A model generated the notes under the pieces. That model saw only the letters and a program-made list of their open reading frames with translations. It was not told the DNA's origin and made no database searches. From Ralstonia pickettii (lineage in GTDB: Bacteria > Pseudomonadota > Gammaproteobacteria > Burkholderiales > Burkholderiaceae): a DNA stretch of 64,000 nucleotides. The DNA is taken from positions 2,728,001 through 2,792,000 of the forward strand of contig NZ_CP066771.1 in the NCBI RefSeq assembly GCF_016466415.2, given 5' to 3'. Shown piece by piece: positions 32,412 to 41,075 of the stretch. The position numbers and the translations under genes were made by a program. Within the stretch, counting starts at the first letter, position 1. Each line of letters begins with the position of its first letter.

Positions 32412-33215
32412 ATGTCCGACATCCTGCAGAAAATCCTGGCCGTGAAGGCCGAAGAAGTGGCCGCCGCCCGCAAGCACCGCGACCTCGCCAGCGTGCGCGC
32501 CGAAGCCGAAGCCAACCGCACCGACAGCACGCTCGGCGCCCGCGGCTTTGCCAGGGCGATGCGCGACAAAATCGCCGCCGGCAACGCGGCGGTCATCGCC
32601 GAAGTGAAAAAGGCGTCGCCGTCCAAGGGCGTGCTGCGCCCGAACTTCAAGCCCGCCGACATCGCCCGCAGCTATGCGGAACACGGCGCCGCGTGCCTGT
32701 CGGTGCTGACCGACGAGCAGTTCTTCCAAGGCCACGCCGACTACCTGCGCGAGGCGCGCGCCGCCTGCACGCTGCCGGTGCTGCGCAAGGATTTCATGGT
32801 CGATCTGTACCAGGTGTACGAAGCGCGCTCGTGGGGCGCGGACTGCATCCTGCTGATCGTCGCCGCGCTGGACCAGGGCCTGATGGAAGAACTCGAAGCC
32901 TGCGCACTCGAACTCGGCCTGGACGTGCTGGTGGAAGTACACGACGGCCATGAGCTGGACCGCGCGCTGCGTCTGCAAACGCCGCTGGTGGGCGTGAACA
33001 ACCGCAACCTGCGCACGTTCGAGACGTCGCTCGACAACACGCTCGGCCTGCTCAAGCACATGCCGGACGATCGCATCGTCGTCACGGAATCCGGCATCCT
33101 CACGCCGGACGACGTGCGCAAGATGCGCGCCGCCGCCGTCAACGCGTTCCTCGTCGGCGAAGCCTTCATGCGTGCAGACGACCCGGGCGCCGAACTGGCC
33201 CGCCTGTTTGCCTGA
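32412..33215 (+). CDS. trpC: Indole-3-glycerol phosphate synthase
   Basis: A 267-residue TIM-barrel enzyme closing the indole ring. Motifs: [16 protein letters not shown] (catalytic Glu and Lys), [45 protein letters not shown] and VGEAFMR. There is one base between the trpD stop and this start. It is a stand-alone TrpC; trpF, trpB and trpA are not in the window, as in other Betaproteobacteria with split trp clusters. Confidence 0.96.
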   Translation: MSDILQKILAVKAEEVAAARKHRDLASVRAEAEANRTDSTLGARGFARAMRDKIAAGNAAVIAEVKKASPSKGVLRPNFKPADIARSYAEHGAACLSVLTDEQFFQGHADYLREARAACTLPVLRKDFMVDLYQVYEARSWGADCILLIVAALDQGLMEELEACALELGLDVLVEVHDGHELDRALRLQTPLVGVNNRNLRTFETSLDNTLGLLKHMPDDRIVVTESGILTPDDVRKMRAAAVNAFLVGEAFMRADDPGAELARLFA

Positions 33216-33227
33216 GCGCCAGACACA

Positions 33228-33887
33228 ATGGCCCGCGAGATTGAACTGAAGCTGGCCGTATCGGCCGGCGCGCACGACGCACTGGTCGGCTGGCTGGACG
33301 CCAATGCGCAGGCGGCCGGCTCGGTGGAATTGGCGAACGTCTACTACGACACGCGCGACCAGGCGCTGGCGCGCAACCGCGCCGCGCTGCGCGTGCGCCG
33401 TCAGGGCAGTCAATGGCTGCAGACGCTGAAGACCGCAGCAGTGAGTACGTCCGGTTTGAGCGCCCGCCACGAATGGGAGGTGCCGCTGCAGAACGATGCA
33501 CTGTCCGTCGATGCCTTCGTCGCCAACAACGCCGCCGAAGCCGCCGACTATGTTCGGCCACACGCCGCTGCGCTCGCCCCGCTGTTCCGCACCGACTTCA
33601 CGCGCCGCCTGTGGCACGTGGGTGCCGAGGGCGGCGAGATCGAGATTGCACTGGACGCCGGCGCCATCCTCATCCCCGGCACGCAGGCGCGCGAGCCGAT
33701 CGACGAACTGGAACTGGAGTGGAAACCGGCAGACGACAGCACGCTCGGCGAAGACGCGATTGCAGAGCGCCTGCACGCCTGGACGCAAACGCTGCGTGCC
33801 GCCGTGCCGGGCCTCACGCCGCTCGACATCAGCAAGGCGCAACGCGGCTACCAGTTGCGCGAGAAAGCCGTCGGGGGCCAGACATGA
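33228..33887 (+). CDS. CYTH domain inorganic triphosphatase
   Basis: A 219-residue CYTH-fold protein with the metal-binding EIELKL motif at residues 4-9 and further charged strands (RVRRQG, LQTLKTA, IDELELEWKPAD). It probably hydrolyses inorganic tripolyphosphate, like E. coli YgiF, but lacks the C-terminal CHAD domain found in YgiF. Four-base overlap with ung. Confidence 0.85.
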   Translation: MAREIELKLAVSAGAHDALVGWLDANAQAAGSVELANVYYDTRDQALARNRAALRVRRQGSQWLQTLKTAAVSTSGLSARHEWEVPLQNDALSVDAFVANNAAEAADYVRPHAAALAPLFRTDFTRRLWHVGAEGGEIEIALDAGAILIPGTQAREPIDELELEWKPADDSTLGEDAIAERLHAWTQTLRAAVPGLTPLDISKAQRGYQLREKAVGGQT

Positions 33888-34675
33888 CGCGACGCGCCAA
33901 TCCGGCGCAAGCCGCCCTCTTCGATGAACCCGCGGTGGACGCGGCCGACGTGAGTTTCATCCCGCTGGCCCAGCAGTTCGACGCCCTCCCCGCCGACTGG
34001 AAGGCGGTCCTCACGCCCTGCATCGCGCAGACCAATTGGCCTGAACTATGTGCCTTTGTCGATGGCGAGCGCGCAGCGGGCAAGCCGATCTTCCCGACGG
34101 ATGTCTTCCGCGCGCTGCACCTGACTTCGGTGGACGATGTACGCGTCGTCATCCTCGGCCAGGACCCGTATCACGGCACAGGCACCGTGGATGGCCGCGA
34201 GATTCCGCAGGCCCATGGGCTGGCGTTTTCAGTGCCGGCGGGTGTGCGCGTGCCGCCAAGCCTGCGCAACATCTACAAGGAAATCGAAGCGGAATTCGGC
34301 TGCAAGCTGCCAGGCACCTCCGGCAACCTGGAGGGCTGGGCACAGCAAGGCGTGCTGCTACTGAACACGGTGCTCACCGTCGAACAAGGCCAGGCTGCGA
34401 GCCACGCCAAGCGCGGCTGGGAGCGCATCACCGATTGCCTGCTGGAGCAACTCGCACGCGTCGGCCACAAGCGCGTGTTCATGCTGTGGGGCAGCCACGC
34501 GCAGGCCAAGCGCGCGCTGCTGTCGGACGGGCATCTGGTGCTGGAGGCGCCGCACCCGTCGCCGCTGTCGGCGCATCGCGGGTTCTTGGGATGCGGGCAT
34601 TTCAAGACGGCGAATGATTGGCTGGCGGCGCAGCGCCAACCGACCATCGACTGGCTGAAACCGCAGGCCGCTTGA
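33884..34675 (+). CDS. ung: Uracil-DNA glycosylase
   Basis: A 263-residue family 1 UDG that removes uracil from DNA. Motif A GQDPYHG (catalytic Asp) and motif B HPSPLSAHRGF (catalytic His) are intact. The stretch after GQDPYHG carries about eight extra residues (TGTVDGREIPQ) before AHGLAFSVP, compared with E. coli, where PGQAHG follows directly. The start overlaps the CYTH stop (ATGA); longer upstream reading is rejected because it would run inside the CYTH gene. Confidence 0.95.
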   Translation: MTRRANPAQAALFDEPAVDAADVSFIPLAQQFDALPADWKAVLTPCIAQTNWPELCAFVDGERAAGKPIFPTDVFRALHLTSVDDVRVVILGQDPYHGTGTVDGREIPQAHGLAFSVPAGVRVPPSLRNIYKEIEAEFGCKLPGTSGNLEGWAQQGVLLLNTVLTVEQGQAASHAKRGWERITDCLLEQLARVGHKRVFMLWGSHAQAKRALLSDGHLVLEAPHPSPLSAHRGFLGCGHFKTANDWLAAQRQPTIDWLKPQAA

Positions 34676-34706
34676 ACGGCGCGGGCCAGGCGGCCCATCG
34701 ACGAGC

Positions 34707-34958
34707 CGTGAAGTGTCGGCTGCGACCGTCTGGATGCCGCGTTCGACGCTCCGGAACTCAACGTTGAATCTCCGAGACTCGACTTCGACTCTCCGAGGGT
34801 CAAATTCGACCTTTTTCGGCTCGAGTTTGAGTCTTCAAGATCCATCGTCGGCCCTCCGAGACTCGACTTCGGCCCTCTGAGGCTGACCTTTGACGCTCGG
34901 ATACTGGAAGTCGACGGTCTGAAGCTGGACGTCGGCTCTCTGAGCCCCGTTGTCCAGG
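34707..34958. repeat. Array of twelve degenerate 21-bp tandem repeats
   Basis: Units of exactly 21 bp run head to tail from 34707 to 34958, with a consensus near CTCYGAGACTSGACTTCGAC plus one base. The best units are 34770-34790 and 34854-34874 (differing in two bases); outer units are more diverged. Read on the minus strand the units form heptads like LGESKSS, LGDSTLS and LRGPKSS without stops. It fills the gap between ung and the FUSC gene (34676-35029), in which no convincing gene is seen. Confidence 0.8.
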
Positions 34959-35029
34959 GTCGGGGGCTCAGCGCAGTCGCGGTGGAAGATCCCGCTGCCG
35001 GCGCGGAGCCTTTCAGCCGCCGGCCGCGC

Positions 35030-37246
35030 CTAGTCCTTCGAAATACGCAGCGCGCGTCCGAGCGCACCACAACGCAATGCGATTTTGGACGTGTCAGCCC
35101 GCAGCGCCTGCAGACGCCGCTCTAGCAGGTGCATCGCCGACAGCGATTCGGATTCGGCGGCCGCATCGACCATGCGCGAGCGTGCCGACTGATCGGCGAA
35201 GTCGGCTGCGCCCAGCTCCTGTGTGTCGCGAGGGCGCACGCCCCAGCCGCCCTCTTGCACGGCCTGGTCAAAGCGCTCCTGGGCGCGCGCCAGGCTTTCG
35301 AGTGCGGCCTCAGCCGTTTGCTCGACCAGCGCCCGCGTATCGGCTTCGTCCAGCTCCTGCGCCCGTTGCCTCACGAGGATGCGCACCGCGGCGACGTGCG
35401 CCGCCACGAGGTAGTTCTGCACGATGAAGCGGTTCAGGTTGTCGACGGCACGGTGCCGGCTCTTGGGCTCGTCGAGCATGCGCGCGAAGGCGGCGATGAG
35501 CCCCGTGAGCGACTCCATGAACTGCTTGCGCTGCACGCGGTAGACGAAGTCATCCTTGAGCGAGCCGAGCAGCAAGTCGCGCGCGGCTTCGATAAAGCGG
35601 CGGTTGGTGCGCAGCACGTCGTCCACCAGCTTGGGAAGGTTACGGTATTCCCAGCTTGGCAGGACGTAGCTGAAGGCCGTGGCGATGGCCGCGCCGATCA
35701 GCGTATCGACCAGCCGTTCACCGATGGCGCCCTTGCTGCCGGGCAGCAGCAGGTTGATCTGGATGAGCACCTGCACGCACGCCGCAATCGCCGTGTAGCG
35801 GTAGCGCACGGTAACGAACGCGGCGCTGGCGGCGGTGGACAGGTACAGCACGCCCATCAGGATCCACGTCGAATGCGTGTACCGCAGGATCACGGCGGCA
35901 ATGACGCAACCGATGAGCGTACCCAGCACCCGGTCGAAGTTGCGCTGGCGCGTCATGCTGAACGTCGGCTTGAGAATCACGACGATGGTCAGCAAGACCC
36001 AGTAGCCGTGCGAGCTATATGGGAGATGGTCGGCAATCCACAGCCCGGCCGCCACGGCCATGGAAATGCGCAGCGCAAAGCGCAGCACCGGCGAACGCCA
36101 CGTCAACTCTTCCAGCACCAGCCGCAGCTCGTACTTCTGGCGCGTGAGAAACGGCGTCATGTCGGGACGCAGCAGCACCTGCGACAGCTCGACCGGCGTG
36201 GCGGTGGCGGCGTGCAACTGCGCCATGAGGCGGATTGCGCCCCGCACCGTGGCCACCGATTCTTCGAGCGCGGCAATCGCCTCGATCGGCACGCCGTGAT
36301 GGTTGTGCTGCAGCTCGTGCAGCGCGCCTTCAATGGCGGCCACCTCCTGGTCGTACGACACCGGCGTAGGTGACGGCCGGTCGCGGCCGACGGCATAGGC
36401 GACGCCTTCGATGTCCATGCGCAAGCGTTCGATCACGTCGCGCAGCAGGCGCATCACCTCGGCGTCGGCCAGCCACTGGCGCAGCAGCGGGTAGTCGGTG
36501 TTGGACGACAGCAGATACTCGTAGATATCGAGCATCCGCATGTGAATCTGCACGAGGCGGCCGTCGCTCGTGGTGCGGTTGTCGCGAAAGACGAAATCGC
36601 GCGCCACCTGCTGCTTGTCAGCCACGGCAATCTGCTGGCGCACGAGCGCGTTGAACTGCTCGTCGAAATCCTTGGAGGCGTCGTAGAAGCCGGCTTTGCA
36701 CTCCACGTACACGGCCAGTTCGTACAGGCATTCGGCCAGCACCTGCTCTTTGATGCGGCGGCGCTGGCCCCACGCCACCGCCATCGCAAAGGCCATGTAG
36801 CCGATCGCGCCGAGGAAGAACTGCAGCGTGTGCTCCACTGCTTCGCGGAAGGCGAATTCCTCGGTGAACGTGAGCGTCATGACGAACAGCGCCGCGAACT
36901 GCAGCGGCATCGTCTTGTTGCCGTACGCCACCATGAGTCCCGCGAGGAAGCTCACCACCACGATCACCACCGGGAGGATCGCGTACGGCGTCACCACCGC
37001 CACGAGAAAGGTGACGGCGGTCGTCAGCAGCACGCACGCCATCATCTCGTTGAACTTGTGCCGCAGCGGGCTGGGCAAATCCATGAGGCTCGTGCACAGC
37101 GCACCGATCGACACCACCATCGCGCCCTGCAGGTCCATCACCAGCAGTGCGAGCAGCGTCAGGCCGATCACGCCGGTGGCGGTGCGGATGCCGCGCGAGA
37201 CGTAATGGCTGTAGAGGAACGTGCGTGGATCGTGGACGTAGTCCAT
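35030..37246 (-). CDS. FUSC-family inner membrane transporter (YccS/AaeB-like)
   Basis: A 738-residue membrane protein with two hydrophobic blocks: an N-terminal group of about six helices (residues 20-165) and a second, FUSC-type group (about 395-520) containing SSHGYWVLLTIVVILKPTFSMT and the RVLGTLIG signature. The blocks are separated by a long helical cytoplasmic region, and a further one closes the protein. Related proteins export aromatic carboxylic acids. It starts 11 bp after the M61 peptidase stop, so the two are probably co-transcribed. Substrate unknown. Confidence 0.88.
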   Translation of the reverse strand: MDYVHDPRTFLYSHYVSRGIRTATGVIGLTLLALLVMDLQGAMVVSIGALCTSLMDLPSPLRHKFNEMMACVLLTTAVTFLVAVVTPYAILPVVIVVVSFLAGLMVAYGNKTMPLQFAALFVMTLTFTEEFAFREAVEHTLQFFLGAIGYMAFAMAVAWGQRRRIKEQVLAECLYELAVYVECKAGFYDASKDFDEQFNALVRQQIAVADKQQVARDFVFRDNRTTSDGRLVQIHMRMLDIYEYLLSSNTDYPLLRQWLADAEVMRLLRDVIERLRMDIEGVAYAVGRDRPSPTPVSYDQEVAAIEGALHELQHNHHGVPIEAIAALEESVATVRGAIRLMAQLHAATATPVELSQVLLRPDMTPFLTRQKYELRLVLEELTWRSPVLRFALRISMAVAAGLWIADHLPYSSHGYWVLLTIVVILKPTFSMTRQRNFDRVLGTLIGCVIAAVILRYTHSTWILMGVLYLSTAASAAFVTVRYRYTAIAACVQVLIQINLLLPGSKGAIGERLVDTLIGAAIATAFSYVLPSWEYRNLPKLVDDVLRTNRRFIEAARDLLLGSLKDDFVYRVQRKQFMESLTGLIAAFARMLDEPKSRHRAVDNLNRFIVQNYLVAAHVAAVRILVRQRAQELDEADTRALVEQTAEAALESLARAQERFDQAVQEGGWGVRPRDTQELGAADFADQSARSRMVDAAAESESLSAMHLLERRLQALRADTSKIALRCGALGRALRISKD

Positions 37247-37257
37247 CGGGCGACGCG

Positions 37258-39129
37258 TCAGGCTGACTTACCGCGTGCCGCGCGCGTGCTGCGCGCCGCT
37301 GCCCGTTTGCCCAGCCATGCCGAGCGCAGCGGCGAGGGCTCGGACGCGAGCGCCAGCGTGAACTGCGGCGTGGCGTCGGCAGCGAGCGTTACGTCAAGCT
37401 GCATCAATTCGTCGCGACGGAACACATGCACGGGAACGGTGTCGCCGGCGCGGTGGCGCGCGAGCATCTTGTCGAGCTGGCCGGTCGGCACACGCAGGCC
37501 GTCTACCGCGACGACCAGGTCGCCTGCAGACAGACCGCCTTGCTGCGCGGGGCTGTCGTCGAAGACCTGCTGCAGCTTGACGAAGCCGTTCTCGGCGCCG
37601 ATCTTGACGCCCAGCGCAAGCGCGGGGTCTGCCGCCTTGCGCGTGGCGCTGACGCCCATCGCCTTGAACAGCGCCGGCAGCGGCGGGTCGTCGCGCCCCT
37701 CGGTCAACTGGCGGACCAGCGTGCGCAGGCGCACACCGGTGGTCTCTTCCATCAGGGTGATGAGCCCGGCTTCGGTCACGCCGCGCTGCGCGTGGCCCGC
37801 GGCGTAGAAATCACGGCCGTACGTGACCCACAGGGCGCGCATCACGTCGTCGAGCGAGCGTTCGCCGTGGGTCTGCGTGCGGATTGTGAGGTCCAGCGCC
37901 AGGGCCACGAGCGAACCCTTGGTGTAGTAGCTGACGATGGCGTTGGGGGCGTTTTCGTCCTGGCGGTAGTACTTCGTCCAGGCGTCGAACGAGCTTTCGG
38001 CCACGCTCTGCTTCAGGCGGCCGCTGCCGCGCAGCACGCCGTTCCACGTCTTGCCGAGCATCTCCAGATACTGCGCTTCGGAAATCAGCCCCGAGCGCAC
38101 CAGCATCAGATCGTCGTAGTAGCTCGTGAAGCCTTCAAACAGCCACAGCAGCGGCGTGTGGACCTCGCGATCGAGCGCGTACGGCACAAAGGTGGCCGGC
38201 TTGATGCGCTTGACGTTCCAGGTGTGGAAATACTCGTGGCTGACGAGGCCAAGGAAGGTGCGATAGCCCTCGGTGGTCTCATCGCGGCCAGTGACGGGCA
38301 GATCGGCGCGCGCGCACATCAATGCGGTGCTGGCGCGGTGCTCGAGGCCGCCGTAGCCGTCGGTGGTGGCCATCGTCATGAAGACATAGCGCCGGTTGCT
38401 GTCGAGGAACGGCGCCGTGGCGGTCTGCGGCTCGAACAGGCGGATCTGCGCTTCGCAGATGCGCTTGAAGTCGCGGGCGATGCGTTCCAGATCAAGATTC
38501 GGCACGCGGCCCGTAAAGACGGCGTCGTGCTGTGCACCGCAGGCCTCGAATGACACCAGCTCGAACGTGCCCATCTCCACCGGGTGGTCGATCAGCTCAT
38601 CGTAATTGGCCGCTTCGTACCAGCCAAAGCCGTAGCGCTTGGCGCCGGCCTTGCCCGCGATGCGCCCAGTGGCCTCGCGCAACGCGGTGGCCACGCGCCA
38701 GCCGCGGTAGGCCTCTCCGGCGGGCGGCTGGATGTCGACCAGGCAACGCTGGTCATCCGCGCCTTCCACACGCAGGAACACCGACGTGCCGTTGAAGAAG
38801 CCGTGCGTGGTATCCAGATGCGCGGCGCGCACCGACAAGTCCCACGCATAGACGTCGTAGGAAATCGTCAGCGGCCCGGTACACGGTGCGGCCCACCACG
38901 TGTGCTTGTCGACCTTGGTCAGGCGCACCGGCCTGTGGGCGGACGACGCCTCGATCCGCACGATGTTGCGCGCGAACTCGCGGATCATGTAGCTGCCCGG
39001 AATCCACGCCGGCAGCGAAAATCGCTGGCCTTGGCTGTCGGGCGCGTCAACCGTGACGGTGACGGTGAAAACGTGCGCCTTGGGCGCGGCGGGGGCGATG
39101 GTGTAGCGGATCGGCTTCATGGCGGACAT
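37258..39129 (-). CDS. M61 family glycyl aminopeptidase with PDZ domain
   Basis: About 623 residues. An N-terminal beta domain is followed by a zinc peptidase core with HEYFHTW at residues 298-304 and the third ligand Glu in LWLFEGFTSYYDDL. A PDZ domain lies near residues 500-590 (GVKIGAENGFVKLQQVF, GLSAGDLVVAVDGLRV). No signal peptide is seen. The start could be 39129 (MSAMKPIRY) or 39120 (MKPIRY); neither has a clear ribosome site. Confidence 0.9.
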   Translation of the reverse strand: MSAMKPIRYTIAPAAPKAHVFTVTVTVDAPDSQGQRFSLPAWIPGSYMIREFARNIVRIEASSAHRPVRLTKVDKHTWWAAPCTGPLTISYDVYAWDLSVRAAHLDTTHGFFNGTSVFLRVEGADDQRCLVDIQPPAGEAYRGWRVATALREATGRIAGKAGAKRYGFGWYEAANYDELIDHPVEMGTFELVSFEACGAQHDAVFTGRVPNLDLERIARDFKRICEAQIRLFEPQTATAPFLDSNRRYVFMTMATTDGYGGLEHRASTALMCARADLPVTGRDETTEGYRTFLGLVSHEYFHTWNVKRIKPATFVPYALDREVHTPLLWLFEGFTSYYDDLMLVRSGLISEAQYLEMLGKTWNGVLRGSGRLKQSVAESSFDAWTKYYRQDENAPNAIVSYYTKGSLVALALDLTIRTQTHGERSLDDVMRALWVTYGRDFYAAGHAQRGVTEAGLITLMEETTGVRLRTLVRQLTEGRDDPPLPALFKAMGVSATRKAADPALALGVKIGAENGFVKLQQVFDDSPAQQGGLSAGDLVVAVDGLRVPTGQLDKMLARHRAGDTVPVHVFRRDELMQLDVTLAADATPQFTLALASEPSPLRSAWLGKRAAARSTRAARGKSA

Positions 39130-39187
39130 TGTAGCGTTGCCGTCCCATGCTGCCGAAGGCAAATCGTCCGCAAACCGGCTTGCCAGC

Positions 39188-40204
39188 CTATCGGTTGACG
39201 TCGACCACGACCCGCCCGCGCATCTTGCCCGCCATGATGTCGTGTGCAGCGTCGATGGCCTCGGAAAGCGTCACTTCGCGCGTGATGGCGGCCAGGCGAT
39301 CCGGCAGCAGATCGGCGGCGAGGCGCTGCCACGCGGTCTTGCGCAGCGCACGCGGCGCCATCACGCTGTCGATCCCGCACAGGGTCACGCCACGCAGGAT
39401 GAACGGTGCGACCGTGGCCGGAAAATCCATGCCCTGCGCAAGCCCGCATGCCGTGACCACGCCGCCATAGCGCACCTGTGCGCACGCGTTGACCAGCGTG
39501 TGCGAGCCTACCGAATCGACCACCGCCGCCCAGCGTTCCTTCTGCAACGGCTTGCCGGGGGCGGAAAGCTCGGCGCGGTCGATCACCTCCCTCGCGCCCA
39601 GCGCCTGCAGGAAATCGGCCTCGCTCGTCTTGCCGGTGGACGCCACCACGCGGTAGCCCAGCTTGCCGAGCAGCGCGATGGCGATCGAGCCCACGCCGCC
39701 CGATGCACCCGTCACCAGGACCTCGCCGTCGCCCGGTTTCACGCCGGCACGCTCCAACGCCAGCACCGACAGCATCGCCGTGTAACCCGCCGTGCCGATC
39801 GCCATGGCCTGCCGCGCGTCGAGCCCCGCCGGCAATGCCACCAGCCAATCGCCGGAAAGCCGCGCCTGTTGGGCAAGGCAACCCCAGTGCGTCTCGCCGA
39901 CGCCCCAGCCGTTGAGCACCACCGCATCGCCCGTCCGCCAGTCCGGATGCGAGGAATCGAGCACGACACCCGCGCCGTCGATGCCGGCCACCATCGGCCA
40001 TTTGCGCACGACCGGGCCTTTGCCGGTGATGGCCAGGCCGTCCTTGTAATTGATGGTCGACCAGTCCACGCGGATCAGCACATCGCCGGCGGTCACCTCG
40101 TTGGCCAGCGCTTCGGGTGCGGACAACGCCGCGTCATCGAGGTCGACGATGTGGGCCAGCGGGCCGCCATCCTGCTTTTCCAGCATCAGCGCGCGAAACG
40201 ACAT
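39188..40204 (-). CDS. yhdH: YhdH/AcuI-type quinone oxidoreductase (acryloyl-CoA reductase family)
   Basis: A 338-residue zinc-free medium-chain dehydrogenase. The GroES-like start is followed by WSTINYKDGLAITGKGPVV and a Rossmann fold with VTGASGGVGSIAIALL. AcuI homologues reduce acryloyl-CoA with NADPH. The ATG at 40202-40204 follows GGAGAC; an upstream in-frame start would include unlikely residues. Separated from dsbC by a terminator. Confidence 0.92.
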   Translation of the reverse strand: MSFRALMLEKQDGGPLAHIVDLDDAALSAPEALANEVTAGDVLIRVDWSTINYKDGLAITGKGPVVRKWPMVAGIDGAGVVLDSSHPDWRTGDAVVLNGWGVGETHWGCLAQQARLSGDWLVALPAGLDARQAMAIGTAGYTAMLSVLALERAGVKPGDGEVLVTGASGGVGSIAIALLGKLGYRVVASTGKTSEADFLQALGAREVIDRAELSAPGKPLQKERWAAVVDSVGSHTLVNACAQVRYGGVVTACGLAQGMDFPATVAPFILRGVTLCGIDSVMAPRALRKTAWQRLAADLLPDRLAAITREVTLSEAIDAAHDIMAGKMRGRVVVDVNR

Positions 40205-40243
40205 ACCAAGTCTCCAAAGGTGAGTTGAATGCAAGCGCCCAAA

Positions 40244-40270
40244 GAAAAAGCGCCGGATCGACCGGCGCTT
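40244..40270 (-). terminator. Terminator of dsbC
   Basis: A nine-base stem, AAGCGCCGG / CCGGCGCTT, with a five-base loop. On the minus strand it is followed by TTTTC. It lies 13 bp after the dsbC stop. Confidence 0.85.
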
Positions 40271-40282
40271 CCTTCGCGCGAA

Positions 40283-41029
40283 TTATGACTTCTTGAGCGC
40301 GGCGAACTTACGCTCCAGCGTGGCTGCATCGATCAGGCCCGGGGCCCGCGAGCCGTCCGGGAAGATGATGGCCGGCGTGCCGGTCACGTTCAGTTGCTGG
40401 CCGAGCTTCAGGTTGGCTTCCAGCGGTGTATCGCAGGTGCCGGCGCCGCCCGGGGCGGTCTTGGCGGTCATCCAGTCGCGCCAGGCCTTGGCGCGGTCGG
40501 CCGAACACCAGATCTGCTTGGCCTTGGTGTTCGAGTCTTCCGACAGGATCGGGAACAGGAAGGTGTAGACCGTGACGTTGTCGACCTGCGTGAGCATCTG
40601 TTCCAGCTTGTGGCAGTACGGGCAGTTCGGATCGGAGAATACGGCGATCTTGCGTGCGCCGTTGCCCTTGACCCACTTCACGGCGCGGTCCAGCGGCAGG
40701 TCGGACCACTTGACGCGGTTCAGCTCGGCCAGGCGCTCCTGCGTGAGGTTCGTGGCGGTCTGCGTGTCGAGCAGGTCGCCGTTGAGCACGTAGCGGCCGG
40801 TGGCATCGCTGTAGACGACCTGGCTGCCGAGGTTGATCTCGTACAGGCCGGCCAGCGGCGACTTGGTGACGCTCTTGATCTCCACGTTGGGGCCCAGGGC
40901 CTTCTGCACGGTGGCCTTGACCTTGTCCAAGGCGGGCTCGGCGGCACCGGCGCTCAAGACATAGCCCGCGCCAATGGCCGCTACAGCCACCGCAGAGGCG
41001 ATGGCCGCCACCCGAATACGAAACGACAT
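40283..41029 (-). CDS. dsbC: Periplasmic thiol:disulfide interchange protein DsbC
   Basis: A 248-residue exported disulfide isomerase. Signal peptide with cleavage near AGAA-E (residue 30); N-terminal dimerisation domain; thioredoxin domain with active site C136-P-Y-C139 in SDPNCPYCHKLE. A second structural cysteine pair is WCSADRA...GAGTCDT, and the cis-Pro is in VTGTPAIIFPDG. The start is the ATG after AGGAGTCGTT. It follows the UbiH-type gene on the same strand (46-bp gap). Confidence 0.94.
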   Translation of the reverse strand: MSFRIRVAAIASAVAVAAIGAGYVLSAGAAEPALDKVKATVQKALGPNVEIKSVTKSPLAGLYEINLGSQVVYSDATGRYVLNGDLLDTQTATNLTQERLAELNRVKWSDLPLDRAVKWVKGNGARKIAVFSDPNCPYCHKLEQMLTQVDNVTVYTFLFPILSEDSNTKAKQIWCSADRAKAWRDWMTAKTAPGGAGTCDTPLEANLKLGQQLNVTGTPAIIFPDGSRAPGLIDAATLERKFAALKKS

Positions 41030-41075
41030 AACGACTCCTGGAACCCCGAAAAACCACAAATCCGCTGAGATGGCC

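Noticed and set aside
34273-35070. 265-codon minus-strand frame through the 21-bp repeats
   Set aside because: It overlaps ung in antisense and begins inside the FUSC gene. The open frame follows from the 21-bp period; no ribosome site was seen.
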